DNA from: Deltaproteobacteria bacterium
GTDB lineage: Bacteria; Desulfobacterota; Syntrophia; Syntrophales; UBA5619
Assembly: GCA_026388345.1 (NCBI GenBank)
Contig: JAPLJY010000102.1
Span: 1 to 29,992, forward strand
DNA length: 29,992 bases
Reading direction: 5' to 3'
Part shown: piece after piece, positions 1-8,127 of the stretch
How positions within the stretch are numbered: position 1 is the stretch's first letter
Layout: every line of letters begins with the position of its first letter
Notes under the pieces: generated by a model
What the model saw: the letters and a program-made list of their open reading frames with translations, nothing else
The model's database searches: none
Told to the model about the DNA's origin: nothing
Translations under genes and position numbers: made by a program

Positions 1-29
1 TTAAACCACTTCACTGTACCTTCTGACAT
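1..29 (-). CDS. Cold-shock protein (CspA family), first 9-10 codons only
   Basis: Reading the minus strand from 29 leftwards gives ATG and then codons for MSEGTVKWFN (the last codon is cut after two bases). This is the standard N-terminus of CspA-type cold-shock proteins, small OB-fold RNA chaperones; KWFN begins the beta-strand before the RNP1 motif. A strong ribosome binding site (AGGAGG, at 39-44 read on the minus strand) lies 9 bases before the ATG. The rest of the gene is outside the window. The identification rests on ten residues and the ribosome binding site, but this signature is very characteristic. Confidence 0.85.
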
Positions 30-74
30 ATTGTGCATCCTCCTTTCATAAAATTCTTTGCAAGTCGGATGAAC

Positions 75-102
75 ACGATGGCAAAAACTACAGGAGTGTC
101 AA
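75..102 (-). promoter_or_regulatory. Possible sigma70 promoter for the cold-shock gene
   Basis: On the minus strand a perfect -35 box TTGACA (plus-strand 97-102) is followed after 16 bases by a weak -10 candidate CATCGT (75-80). The predicted transcript start would be about 40 bases before the csp ATG, giving a short leader, unlike the ~150-base leader of E. coli cspA. The -35 is exact but the -10 matches only three of six bases. Confidence 0.4.
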
Positions 103-443
103 AAACTTTTTTAATCACGTCGTCTAGCCTTGCACTTCAAAACGTCTATATCCAACTCTGCATCCCGCCGCCCCAACTGGAGCGAGGATGCGGTGCCCTT
201 ATAGGGGGATTCGGCCCGAATGTCAAGCTTTATTTTGCAGCGCGTTATTTGCTTCTTGAGACGCAACAGAAATAATGTTAGACAAAACAAGGTGTCGCTC
301 CTGTAGCCATGGGTGCCGTATTCCGTATCCGGTCTGAAGTCCACGGCGGGTCTGCTGTGGCGGTAGGAATTGTTTTGCGTTTGTTCTCGTGGAATGATCG
401 GCTGTCCGGATTTCGTTAATCCACTGATTTGAAGGAGGGAACC
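103..443. other. Non-coding stretch between the csp gene and the QueG-like gene
   Basis: This stretch separates two divergent genes (csp to the left, QueG-like to the right). I see no convincing gene, RNA or repeat in it. The small open frames here have no recognisable sequence and no good ribosome binding sites. The right end, 431-438 (GAAGGAGG), is a strong ribosome binding site for an ATG at 444 that is followed at once by TGA. Confidence 0.5.
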
Positions 444-486
444 ATGTGATGCCATTCGTAATTTCGGTCGGGAAAACGGGGCGGAC

Positions 487-1206
487 GTGGTGGGGTTTGC
501 CGCCATTGAGGATTACCGCTCTCCGCGGACACCGGATCCGCGCACGCTGCTTCCCGGGGTCCGATCGATGGTGGTCTTGGGATACCGGGAACTCGATGGA
601 GGGCTCGAATCGGAGAACGAGCGAATCCGGATGATGTCGCGTCTTGCCATGATGAATCTGATGACCCGGAACAATTACCTGCTCGCGAAGTTCATCGAGG
701 ACCGGTTCCGGGCGAAGGCGTCGTCGATCGCCCCCTCCTATCCTCTGAACATGGCCGCTCCCGCCATGGGCGTAGTCGCCGACCTCTCACTGCGGCATGC
801 GGCGGTCGCTGCGGGACTGGGTGTCTTCGGTCGCCACAACCTCGTCATCCACCCCCGTTACGGAACGCGGCTCATCTTCACCGCCTGCCTTACCGATCTG
901 CCGCTTGAATCCGATCCCCCTGTCCGGGACGAGCTCTGCAACCGGTGCAATCTCTGCGTCGAGGCCTGCCCGGCAAAGGCGCTGGAGGAGGAGGGGAAGA
1001 CGGATCCGATGAAATGCCTTCGGGTTTCGCAGCCCAACGGCATCGGCGGCGCGATCGCCTACGGCAAGAAGTTCATCGGGGCGGCGGCCGAGACGAAGAA
1101 GGAGCAGCTCATCAATCCACGGTTCCTCGAACTCTATCAGGCCTCCTTCATCGGTTTTGAGTACCACTGCTTCCGGTGCGTGGCCGTCTGCCCGGCCTGC
1201 CGGTAA
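487..1206 (+). CDS. QueG-like iron-sulfur protein with two ferredoxin-type clusters (start disrupted)
   Basis: The protein resembles the epoxyqueuosine reductase (QueG) / reductive-dehalogenase-like iron-sulfur family. Visible features are an N-terminal core with LGVFGRHNLVIHPRYG near residues 111-126, a 4Fe-4S motif C151-x2-C154-x2-C157-x3-C161-P, a separate Cys at 177, and a C-terminal group C228-x2-C231-x3-C235-x2-C238. Such proteins transfer electrons, sometimes to a corrinoid, but the substrate of this branch is not known. The frame stays open upstream to 433 and reads CDAIRNFGRENGADV, clearly family-like, yet has no start codon there. A good ribosome binding site (431-438) and ATG (444) are in another frame that stops after one codon. 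GTG at 487 is the first in-frame start but lacks a ribosome binding site. The real gene therefore probably began at 444 and is frameshifted, or the assembly has an error. Confidence 0.75.
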   Translation: MVGFAAIEDYRSPRTPDPRTLLPGVRSMVVLGYRELDGGLESENERIRMMSRLAMMNLMTRNNYLLAKFIEDRFRAKASSIAPSYPLNMAAPAMGVVADLSLRHAAVAAGLGVFGRHNLVIHPRYGTRLIFTACLTDLPLESDPPVRDELCNRCNLCVEACPAKALEEEGKTDPMKCLRVSQPNGIGGAIAYGKKFIGAAAETKKEQLINPRFLELYQASFIGFEYHCFRCVAVCPACR

Positions 1207-1289
1207 GCGCCGTTGTCCGGTATCTCCGGAAAATGTAGGAAAGCGGGAAAAAGGGAGACCTTTGGGCCACCAGGGCAGCGGATCATGAA

Positions 1290-1520
1290 CTATGATTTTC
1301 GCCGAAAATTCGGACAACTGTGAATGGGCAGGAGATAGCGGTTGTGGTAGCGACAGATACCGGCATCCCCTCGGCTGCACCCGTAGACGGAACTCAAGGC
1401 ATTGATTCCCTTGAAGACCCCTTCCAGCGTGAGGGGGTCGTTGTCGAAGTGTTCACAGTCCCCGCACCGCACCCCTGATCGGTTTCCGGCGCCAAACAGC
1501 AACCCGCGCAACGTTTTCAT
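1290..1520 (-). CDS. Small Cys-rich protein, last gene of the dsr train
   Basis: A 76-aa protein starting at ATG 1520, 22 bases after the dsrP stop and in the same direction. It has five Cys in a zinc- or iron-binding-like pattern: C19-x2-C22 followed by EHF, then C48, C56 followed by RYHNRY, and C69 in SCPNF. There is no signal peptide or membrane segment, so it is probably cytoplasmic. I do not recognise a named family, though small proteins with a C-x2-C...C..HxRYL...CP.F pattern occur as hypothetical proteins elsewhere. Location suggests co-transcription with dsrMKJOP. The ribosome binding site is weak (AGGTG). A longer frame from 1616 would overlap dsrP by 74 bases and lacks family-like sequence in its extra N-terminus, so the shorter start was chosen. 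Confidence 0.65.
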   Translation of the reverse strand: MKTLRGLLFGAGNRSGVRCGDCEHFDNDPLTLEGVFKGINALSSVYGCSRGDAGICRYHNRYLLPIHSCPNFRRKS

Positions 1521-1542
1521 AAGGCACCTGATCGCGGTCTTT

Positions 1543-2694
1543 TCATGCTTCCGTCCTGACTGAGATGAAAATCTTGTAGAAAATGGTGAGCAACAGCAAT
1601 CCCAAGGCCCAGACACCGATTGTGATGGCGATTTCCGGTCCCGTGGGGGTATAGTCGGTGATGGCCAAAAGCGGGGAGGGCACGAATCCCGTGACCACGA
1701 GCCCCAGCCCCTTCTCGATCCAGAGTGACAGAAAGACGCCGCAGCAGGCCAAGGCGAGCAGAGGTTCCTTCTGCCGCGCCTGGGGGAGGATCAGCAGGAC
1801 GAGGGAGACGCAGGCGGCCAACGCCGAGACGGTCATCCAGTTCGCGATCGTATGGTGTCCCTCCAGGCCCGTGAAGAGATACCGGAAATGGTCCATATGC
1901 CCCGGGATCTGGCCATAGAACGTCGTGAAGAGCTCCACCAGGACGAAAAAGATGCTTGTCGCCAGCGCGTAGGCCACGATCTTGGCCAGGGTCTGGATCG
2001 CTTTTCCCCCCGCGTCAAAACGGGTGAACCGCTTCAGGATCAGACAAAACAGGATCAGCAGTGCCGGGCCGGAGGCGAAGGCGGAGGCGAGAAACCGGGG
2101 CGCCATGATCGCCGTCAGCCAGAAGCCCCTTCCCGGGAGCCCCGCGTAGATGAAGGCCGTGACGGTGTGGATGCTGACGGCCCAGGGGATGGAAAGGATG
2201 ATCAGGGGCTTGACCCAGGCCGGCGGCGGGACCCCCTTGCGGTCGCTCTCCAGGACCGTCCAGCCGGTGACGATGTTCAGGAGCAGATAGCCGTTCAGGA
2301 CGATCATGTCCCAGAAGAGGACCGATGTCGGCGAGGGGTACAGCAAGACATTCATCACCCGGGCGGGCTGGCCCAGATCGACGAAGATGAAGGTGACGCA
2401 CATGATCACGGCGGCCACGGCCAGGAACTCCCCCAGGATCGTGATCTTGCCGAAGGCCTTGAAGTCGTGCAGATAGTAGGGAAGGACGAGCATCACGGCC
2501 GAGGCCGCGATCCCGACCAGAAAGGTGAACTGGGCGATGTAGAGCCCCCAGGAGACGTCCCGGCTCATCCCGGTGATCCCCAGACCGTAATCGAGCTGCC
2601 GGAGGTAGAAGAAAAGACCGATTAACGTCAGGGCGAGCAGGAATGCCACCCAGATTCCGTATCCGCGACTTCCTTTCAGGGCTTTTTCGAGCAC
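1543..2694 (-). CDS. dsrP: DsrP, NrfD/PsrC-type membrane subunit of DsrMKJOP
   Basis: A 383-aa polytopic membrane protein of the NrfD/PsrC family, with about ten hydrophobic segments and no haem. In DsrMKJOP it anchors the periplasmic DsrJ/DsrO arm and exchanges electrons with menaquinone. The N-terminus LEKALKGSRGYGIWVAFL, then YGLGITGMSRDVSWGLYIAQ, is typical of DsrP. I chose GTG 2694 as start because it lies 7 bases after the dsrO stop with GAGG just upstream; the frame is open further upstream but only over dsrO. Length fits the family. It is the last of the five dsrMKJOP genes here and precedes the small Cys-rich gene. Confidence 0.93.
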   Translation of the reverse strand: MLEKALKGSRGYGIWVAFLLALTLIGLFFYLRQLDYGLGITGMSRDVSWGLYIAQFTFLVGIAASAVMLVLPYYLHDFKAFGKITILGEFLAVAAVIMCVTFIFVDLGQPARVMNVLLYPSPTSVLFWDMIVLNGYLLLNIVTGWTVLESDRKGVPPPAWVKPLIILSIPWAVSIHTVTAFIYAGLPGRGFWLTAIMAPRFLASAFASGPALLILFCLILKRFTRFDAGGKAIQTLAKIVAYALATSIFFVLVELFTTFYGQIPGHMDHFRYLFTGLEGHHTIANWMTVSALAACVSLVLLILPQARQKEPLLALACCGVFLSLWIEKGLGLVVTGFVPSPLLAITDYTPTGPEIAITIGVWALGLLLLTIFYKIFISVRTEA

Positions 2695-2701
2695 GGCGAC
2701 C

Positions 2702-3481
2702 TCACAATCGATAATAGACCTGCGGTCCGGTACCCAGCTCCGGCCGGCGCCGGATCGAGAACCCGCTCTCCAGGACGCGCCGGATCTCCGATCCCTTCTC
2801 TTCAAGATCTCCGAAGGCCAGAGCCTTTTCCTTGCAGGCCATCACGCAGGCCGGGAGGATCCCCTGGGCGAGCCGCTCCTCGCAGAAGTTGCACTTCTCC
2901 ACCACCCCTTTGGTCCGCGTCGGGAAATCCGGGTTCAGCCGGGGGATGAACGGCCGGGGATCGCGGTAGTTCATGCTTCTGGATCCATAGGGGCAGGCGG
3001 CCATGCAGAACCGGCAGCCGATGCAGCGGTGGTAGTCCATTATCACGATCCCGTCGGCCCTTTTGAAGGTGGCCTTCGTGGGGCAGACCCGCACGCAGGG
3101 CGGGTTTTCGCAGTGGTTGCAGAGGACCGGCAGGACAAGACCGCCTATCGCCTCCGGCAGACGGGGATGGGCCTCGGCGGGAAAGATATGTCCCACCTTC
3201 TCCAGGCCGATCCAGTGGATATCGTCCTTGGGGTTCCTGAAATCGGGCACGTTATGGGCGATGTGGCAGGCGTCGATGCAGTCCCGGCAACTCGGGCGGC
3301 ATTTTGCGGCGTCGACCGCCATCGCCCAGCGCCTGGCCTTCAAGGCTGCAAGAGCCCCCGCCGCCGCAATAGCCGCCGGGGTTTCGGCGTTTGCAGCGGT
3401 AAGGGGCGCCCAAGGGGGCAGCAGCAGGCCGACGGCCGAGGCCCCCGCTATCTTCAGGAATTCCCTTCGGGTAGGCGCCAT
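2702..3481 (-). CDS. dsrO: DsrO, Tat-exported periplasmic ferredoxin subunit of DsrMKJOP
   Basis: A 259-aa iron-sulfur protein with a twin-arginine signal (TRREFLKIAGASAVGLLLP, residues 4-22) and an Ala-rich cleavage region near 29-33. Several 4Fe-4S groups follow: C61-x3-C-x2-C68-x3-C72, C121-x2-C-x4-C129-x3-C133-P, C153-x2-C-x2-C-x3-C163-P, and C197-x2-C200 with C212/C216. DsrO passes electrons between DsrJ and DsrP on the periplasmic side. The ATG at 3481 shares one base with the dsrJ stop (TGATG) and is preceded by GAGGAGGTCC inside dsrJ. A longer upstream frame (to 3676) is just dsrJ read in another frame. Coupled translation with dsrJ is likely. Confidence 0.95.
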   Translation of the reverse strand: MAPTRREFLKIAGASAVGLLLPPWAPLTAANAETPAAIAAAGALAALKARRWAMAVDAAKCRPSCRDCIDACHIAHNVPDFRNPKDDIHWIGLEKVGHIFPAEAHPRLPEAIGGLVLPVLCNHCENPPCVRVCPTKATFKRADGIVIMDYHRCIGCRFCMAACPYGSRSMNYRDPRPFIPRLNPDFPTRTKGVVEKCNFCEERLAQGILPACVMACKEKALAFGDLEEKGSEIRRVLESGFSIRRRPELGTGPQVYYRL

Positions 3482-3882
3482 CAGCGGACCTCCTCGGGTA
3501 TGATGTGGCAGCTCCAGCAGTTGGGCTTGGCCCCCGCATAGTCGTGGCAGCGATCGCAGAACTGCGTCTTGTTGCTGTGACATTCCAGACAGGTCCCCGT
3601 CAAACTGATTTGATAGACCTTCCCGTCGGCGGCCCGATAGGAACGGTTCGATTCCCGGACGGCGCTGTCCCGCCAAGCGGCCAGCAGCTTCATGTGGTTG
3701 GCCTTCATGTACGGCGCCGGCTCCACGCAGAGCCTCTCCTTGAGCCGCTCGATCGCGAGGGTATCGAGCCTCAGGTTCGGCGGGGGGACCGTCCTGCCCT
3801 TCCCGTACCAGAGGGGAAAGGTGGCCGCGATCAGGAAGACCACGATCCCAGCGATGATCTTTCCCCGGTCATAGAGTTTCAT
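3481..3882 (-). CDS. dsrJ: DsrJ, triheme cytochrome c of DsrMKJOP
   Basis: A 133-aa periplasmic cytochrome held by one N-terminal hydrophobic helix (residues 8-25) that acts as an uncleaved or signal anchor. Three CxxCH haem c sites are visible: CLECH 98-102, CDRCH 109-113 and CWSCH 122-126. Cys52 in RLCVEP matches the conserved Cys that ligates one haem in characterised DsrJ proteins, and His63 follows. Its role is electron exchange on the periplasmic face of the complex. The gene overlaps the end of dsrK by 14 bases and has a strong ribosome binding site (GGGAGGAAAGG). Length and spacing of haem sites are as usual for DsrJ. Confidence 0.95.
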   Translation of the reverse strand: MKLYDRGKIIAGIVVFLIAATFPLWYGKGRTVPPPNLRLDTLAIERLKERLCVEPAPYMKANHMKLLAAWRDSAVRESNRSYRAADGKVYQISLTGTCLECHSNKTQFCDRCHDYAGAKPNCWSCHIIPEEVR

Positions 3883-5491
3883 CGGCTGCCTTTCCTCCCA
3901 ACGGCTGACCGCGCAGATCCGTCTCCCGTACCTTTTCCCCCTTCATGACCAGGGCATTGGCCAGCAGTTCGTGGACCCCCGAGACGGTGACCCCGGGCAC
4001 CCAGTAGTCCATCAGCGTCGTCAGGGTCGCCCGGTCGATGGCGCAGACGCAGGCCAGACGGTTGACCCCGTGCTTTTCCTTCACCTGCCTAACGGCCATG
4101 GCCCGCGGCATTCCGCCCCGCATCCGCATCTCCAGGTTCTCGTCGTTGCCGAGCCCCGCTCCCGCTCCACAGCAGAGGGTCCTCTCCCGGATGGTGTCCT
4201 CGGCCATCTCGTGGAAGTGGTTGCAGACGTGGCGGAGGATGTAGCGGGGTTCCTCGAAAAGCCCCATGGCCCGGGAGGGGTTGCAGGAATCGTGGAACGT
4301 GACCCGCTGGGCGTCGTTCCGCGACGGGTCGAGCTTCAGCTTCTCGTTCCGGATCAGATCGGCGGTGAATTCGACGATATGGACCATCTTCGTCATGCGG
4401 GCGTTTTCGAACCTGGTCCCCGTGATCGGAGAGACAGGTTCCTCGAGAAAATCGGCCGGGCCGTTCATCGTGTCCATATACTGGTGCAGGACCCGCCACA
4501 TGTGGCCGCACTCACCGCCGAGGATCCATTTGACCCCGAGGCGCTTGGCCTCCGCGTAGATCTTGGCGTTGAGGCGCTTGACCATCTCGTGGGAGGTGAA
4601 CAGACCGAAGTTCCCCCCCTCGGAGGCGTAGGTGCTGAAGGTGTAGTTAAGGCCGATCTCGTGGAAGAGCATCAGATACCCCATGCAGGTGTAGGTCCCC
4701 GGGTCGGCGAAGTAGTCGCCGGAGGGGGTGACGAAGAGGACTTCCGCCCCCTTTTTGTTCATGGGGACCTCCACGCGCACGCCCGTGCGGTCCTCGATGT
4801 CGTCGGCCATGAATTCGAGCATGTCCTTGATCCCGCCGGGCTGGATGCCGAGGTGGTTTCCCGTCCGGAAGCAGTTCGCCGCCGGCTCGATGACCCAGTT
4901 GATGTTGCAGCCGACGAGGTTCAGGAGCTCCCGGCCCATTATCGTGATCTCCGCCTGGTCGATCCCGTAGGGGCAGTAGACGGAACAGCGGCGGCACTCC
5001 GTGCACTGGTAGAAGTAGTAGAACCACTCCTTGAGTACATCGACGGTCAGGTCCCGTGCACCCGAAAGCCTGCCGAAGCGTTTTCCCGATGTGGTGAAAT
5101 AGCGGCGGTAGACCGAACGCAGGAGCTCTGCCCTGAGGACCGGCATGTTCTTGGGATCGCCGGAGCCGATGAAGAAATGGCACTTGTCCGCGCAGGCGCC
5201 GCACCGGACGCAGAGATCCATGAAGAGGCCAAACGATCGGTATTTCTCCAAGCGCTCCCGCATGCCCTCCAGGATGATCTCTTTCCAGTTTTCCGGCAGT
5301 TTCCAGTCCTCGTCGGAAGGCTGCCACGCCCGGGGATTGGGAAGGCCGAGCGCCGTCAGGCTCTTGGCGCCGCCGCTGTAGCTCCAGGTCCCGGGACGAA
5401 AGACGGTTGGGGTTTCCATCCACGGCGTTGCGGGCGGTTCATAACGGATCGCGATCAACTCGTCGGGCTTGGGGATCTTCGCAAAGGACAT
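3869..5491 (-). CDS. dsrK: DsrK, HdrD-like catalytic subunit of DsrMKJOP
   Basis: A 540-aa cytoplasmic protein related to HdrD. It has two ferredoxin-type 4Fe-4S sites (C94-x2-C97-x2-C100-x3-C104 and C163-x2-C166-x2-C169-x3-C173-P) and a C-terminal CCG-type region (GGECGHMW, HDSCNPSR, TLCCGAGAGLGNDE, ACVCAIDR) that binds the special cluster used in disulfide chemistry. DsrK is thought to reduce the DsrC trisulfide/disulfide with electrons from DsrM. It starts 2 bases after the dsrM stop with GAAGGAG upstream. All cluster Cys of the family appear present. Length is normal. Confidence 0.96.
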   Translation of the reverse strand: MSFAKIPKPDELIAIRYEPPATPWMETPTVFRPGTWSYSGGAKSLTALGLPNPRAWQPSDEDWKLPENWKEIILEGMRERLEKYRSFGLFMDLCVRCGACADKCHFFIGSGDPKNMPVLRAELLRSVYRRYFTTSGKRFGRLSGARDLTVDVLKEWFYYFYQCTECRRCSVYCPYGIDQAEITIMGRELLNLVGCNINWVIEPAANCFRTGNHLGIQPGGIKDMLEFMADDIEDRTGVRVEVPMNKKGAEVLFVTPSGDYFADPGTYTCMGYLMLFHEIGLNYTFSTYASEGGNFGLFTSHEMVKRLNAKIYAEAKRLGVKWILGGECGHMWRVLHQYMDTMNGPADFLEEPVSPITGTRFENARMTKMVHIVEFTADLIRNEKLKLDPSRNDAQRVTFHDSCNPSRAMGLFEEPRYILRHVCNHFHEMAEDTIRERTLCCGAGAGLGNDENLEMRMRGGMPRAMAVRQVKEKHGVNRLACVCAIDRATLTTLMDYWVPGVTVSGVHELLANALVMKGEKVRETDLRGQPLGGKAADETL

Positions 5492-5493
5492 CG

Positions 5494-6483
5494 CTACTCC
5501 TTCTCCACGGGCAGGCCCGCCAGCTTCATCTTATCCCGGAACTCGTCCTCGTACTCCTCGTAGGTGTGGACCTTCACAGGGGCGTTCCAGGGGTTGATAT
5601 GCCGGTGCATCCGGCTGTTGTTGGCAAGGTTCCGCGTGGGGCTTAAAAAGACCCCCCCCATGTGCATCAGCTTGCCCATCGGAAAGAAGACCATCAGGGT
5701 AAAGACGAAGCACAGGTGCATGTAGAAGAGCGTGCCGACCCCCTTCGGGACAAAGGGGGAAAAGGTGACCCATCCCAGGGCCAGGTTCTTCACCTGCAGC
5801 AGGTCGGCGGGAAAGAAGTGCCTCATGAGAAGGCCCGTGCCGACGATGCTCAGGATCAGCAACAGGGAGAAGTAATCGGTGAAAAGCGAAATGTAGCGAA
5901 CCTGCGGGACGATCAGGCGGCGGAGGAACAGAAAGGTGATCCCCGCGAGGATCGCGGCGTCGCTCAGGTAGAGCGTCGGAATCCCAATCTCGAAGAAACC
6001 GTCCAGCGACGAGAGGGCGGTGATCCAGGGGGCGATCGGCTCGATAAAAAAACGCAGGTGGCGCAGCACGATGATTAGAAGCGACCAATGGAAGAGAAGC
6101 CCGAAAAACCAGAGTCCTTTGGCGCTGCCGTAGACGGGCCGTTTATGGCCGATGTCGACCTTCGTGTTCCGGAAGAGGGACCGAAACAGGAGAATCTCCA
6201 GGGCCATTCTCCCGATCACACCGGCCGTGGAGGAGGGGCTTTCCAGGCGGGCCCTCCGGATCCAGGGGAGCGAATTCTGCTGGCCGCAGGTAGTCGGGAT
6301 CCGGAAGGGGACGGGGGTCCTCGCCCATTTTACGATGCGGTATGAAAACCCGGCCAGAAAGAAGCCAAAGGCCGCATAGGGGACGATGACCGTAAGCCCA
6401 TAGGCCAGGGTTCCGCTGAGGGCGATCCCCAGGGCCAGCAGGGTCAGGATCAGGATTGCAATCAGGGCCACCAGAAGGTTCAT
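5494..6483 (-). CDS. dsrM: DsrM, b-type cytochrome membrane subunit of DsrMKJOP
   Basis: A 329-aa membrane protein of the NarI-like cytochrome b family with about six transmembrane helices and His residues in helix regions (HWSLLIIVLRHLRF, LLMRHFF, YMHLCFVF, LMHMGGVF) able to bind two haem b groups. It oxidises menaquinol and passes electrons to DsrK, encoded immediately downstream. The C-terminus (NPWNAPVKVHTYEEYEDEFR) is typical of DsrM. ATG 6483 follows the upstream DsrK-like gene by 30 bases; the ribosome binding site is weak. A second DsrM-like protein is encoded at 8124-9068, but this one is followed by dsrKJOP and is the true DsrM. Confidence 0.94.
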   Translation of the reverse strand: MNLLVALIAILILTLLALGIALSGTLAYGLTVIVPYAAFGFFLAGFSYRIVKWARTPVPFRIPTTCGQQNSLPWIRRARLESPSSTAGVIGRMALEILLFRSLFRNTKVDIGHKRPVYGSAKGLWFFGLLFHWSLLIIVLRHLRFFIEPIAPWITALSSLDGFFEIGIPTLYLSDAAILAGITFLFLRRLIVPQVRYISLFTDYFSLLLILSIVGTGLLMRHFFPADLLQVKNLALGWVTFSPFVPKGVGTLFYMHLCFVFTLMVFFPMGKLMHMGGVFLSPTRNLANNSRMHRHINPWNAPVKVHTYEEYEDEFRDKMKLAGLPVEKE

Positions 6484-6513
6484 GTCGGCTTTTCCGTCCG
6501 TCTCAAATTCTTG

Positions 6514-8127
6514 TCATGATGTCCATGAGGGATCATCGCCGAAACGGATCATCGGCTTTTTCATGTCGGTCATCGCATTGACGATCAATTCCACCAGACC
6601 GCCGTAATACAGACGGCTGCGCTCCTCCGCATGATAATAGCCGAAGATGTCCCGGATGGCGCCCTTGCAGTTCGAGCAGGGGGCGCAGACGTATTTCGGG
6701 ACATCCCGGGGTTCGTCCTGGAAGGCGGCCAGAATCTGGAGGAACTTCTTGCGGCTGCTGACCAGATTGCGCCACTCGGCGAAATTGTAGCCCGACATGA
6801 TGGCGAAACCCGAACCACCGCCGCAGCAGTAGTTCTCCACGCCGTGGGGTGTCATTTCCCGGAACCGCGGCGCGATCTTTCTGAGGATCCGCCTCTGGGG
6901 CTCCACGATCCCCATGGCCCGGACGATGTTGCAGGGATCGTGCAGGGTGACCGGGAAATCGTTCCTGCGGGGATCAAACTGCAATTTCCCGCTCAGCACG
7001 ATGTCCTCCAGCGTGACCATAGCCGATTCCCGCGGAACATTGAGGTCTCCCGTAAGCAGTCGGTCGGCGATGACGGTCAGGGCTTTATGGGCATGGCCGC
7101 ATTCGCCGATGACGATCTTCTTGACCTTCAGGCGCCGGGCGATGTCCGCGTGCTTGACGGCGACGCGGGAGAACTGGACGTCGTCGTACCACAGGCCGTA
7201 GTTGACGGCATCGTAGCCGGCCGCCTCCGAGGACAACGTCCAGGAAACATCGGCCGCCTGAAAAATGATGGCGAAGGCCCCGACATTCTCCGGCCAGGCG
7301 AGCATCTCGCCCGCATTGTGGAGCAGGAGGATATCCGCGCCCTCGACATCCCAGGGGATTTCGACCTTGTAACCGGTGACCTCCTCCATCTCCTCCTGGA
7401 TGAGTTCCATACTGTTCTTGGCGGCCGGCGGGGTCATGCCGGTGGAAGAGCCGACCCGGAGATGCTGGACGGAGCCCTTATCGTGGATCTCCTTGGGGGC
7501 GATCCCCATCTCCTGGGAGAAGAGCTTGCGGATTTCGTGGTTGATCAGACCGTTGTCCACGCCGATCGGGCAGACCGTAGCGCAGCGCCGACAGAGCGTG
7601 CAGCGGTAGGACAACTCGGCAAGCCGCGCGATCGTCGTCCAGTTCAGATCGATATCGCCGGTCCATTTGGCAGTGATTTTCCCGCCCGGTTTGAGATATT
7701 TGTTGTAAATCCGGCGCAGGACCTCGGCACGGAACATGGGCCGGTGGATATCTTTTTTGCCGCTCATCTCATAGACAGGACAGGCGTTGGAACAGGTCTG
7801 GCATTTGGCGCAGTGTTCCATGGAAAGCAACAGGGGCTGCAGAAAGGTCCAGTTGTTTTCCTTTTCAAAAAGTTTTTTCAGTCCCGCAAGGAACCGGCGG
7901 ACCAGTTCCTTTTCCTCTTCCCTGTTCGCAGGCTTGAGGATGCCGATGGCCACCGTGTCGTCCAGGGAGACTTCGATGTTCTTGATCTTGTCCGGCTTCA
8001 GGGGGGGGATCGTCGCCTGATTGAAATCCTCATAGGGAGGGGGCAGGGGCGGCAACTCGCCCGGCTCGATGTGGCACAGGCAGTCGGAGGGCCTGGCCAG
8101 GTCGGAGGGGTTCAGGGACCGGTTCAT
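6514..8127 (-). CDS. DsrK paralogue (HdrD/TmcB-like CCG iron-sulfur protein)
   Basis: A 537-aa HdrD-like protein, clearly related to but distinct from DsrK (3869-5491). It carries two 4Fe-4S motifs (C106-x2-C109-x2-C112-x3-C116-P; then CTLCRRCATVCP) and the CCG-type signatures GECGHAHKAL, HDPCNIVRAMG and NYCCGGGSGFA, ending with CAPCSNCKGAI. It probably reduces a thiol-disulfide substrate, possibly DsrC trisulfide, with electrons from its b-cytochrome partner. Its ATG overlaps the stop of that partner (ATGA), with a strong AAGGAGGTG ribosome binding site. In Desulfovibrio the comparable pair is TmcB/TmcC, but no cytochrome c3 gene (tmcA) is present here, so I avoid that name. A frame extending to 8487 is antisense noise. 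Confidence 0.88.
   Translation of the reverse strand: MNRSLNPSDLARPSDCLCHIEPGELPPLPPPYEDFNQATIPPLKPDKIKNIEVSLDDTVAIGILKPANREEEKELVRRFLAGLKKLFEKENNWTFLQPLLLSMEHCAKCQTCSNACPVYEMSGKKDIHRPMFRAEVLRRIYNKYLKPGGKITAKWTGDIDLNWTTIARLAELSYRCTLCRRCATVCPIGVDNGLINHEIRKLFSQEMGIAPKEIHDKGSVQHLRVGSSTGMTPPAAKNSMELIQEEMEEVTGYKVEIPWDVEGADILLLHNAGEMLAWPENVGAFAIIFQAADVSWTLSSEAAGYDAVNYGLWYDDVQFSRVAVKHADIARRLKVKKIVIGECGHAHKALTVIADRLLTGDLNVPRESAMVTLEDIVLSGKLQFDPRRNDFPVTLHDPCNIVRAMGIVEPQRRILRKIAPRFREMTPHGVENYCCGGGSGFAIMSGYNFAEWRNLVSSRKKFLQILAAFQDEPRDVPKYVCAPCSNCKGAIRDIFGYYHAEERSRLYYGGLVELIVNAMTDMKKPMIRFGDDPSWTS

Noticed and set aside
1207..1289. TCCGG-TATCT-CCGGA as a terminator of the dsr train
   Set aside because: The stem is only five pairs and there is no T-run on the minus strand.
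787..1380. Minus-strand open frame overlapping the QueG-like gene
   Set aside because: Its sequence is the antisense of the ferredoxin region; no ribosome binding site or family-like content.
3971..5563. Long plus-strand open frame (530 codons) opposite dsrK
   Set aside because: It mirrors dsrK in the antisense direction, is rich in Arg/Pro/Gly/Asp typical of shadow frames in GC-rich DNA, and has no family motif.
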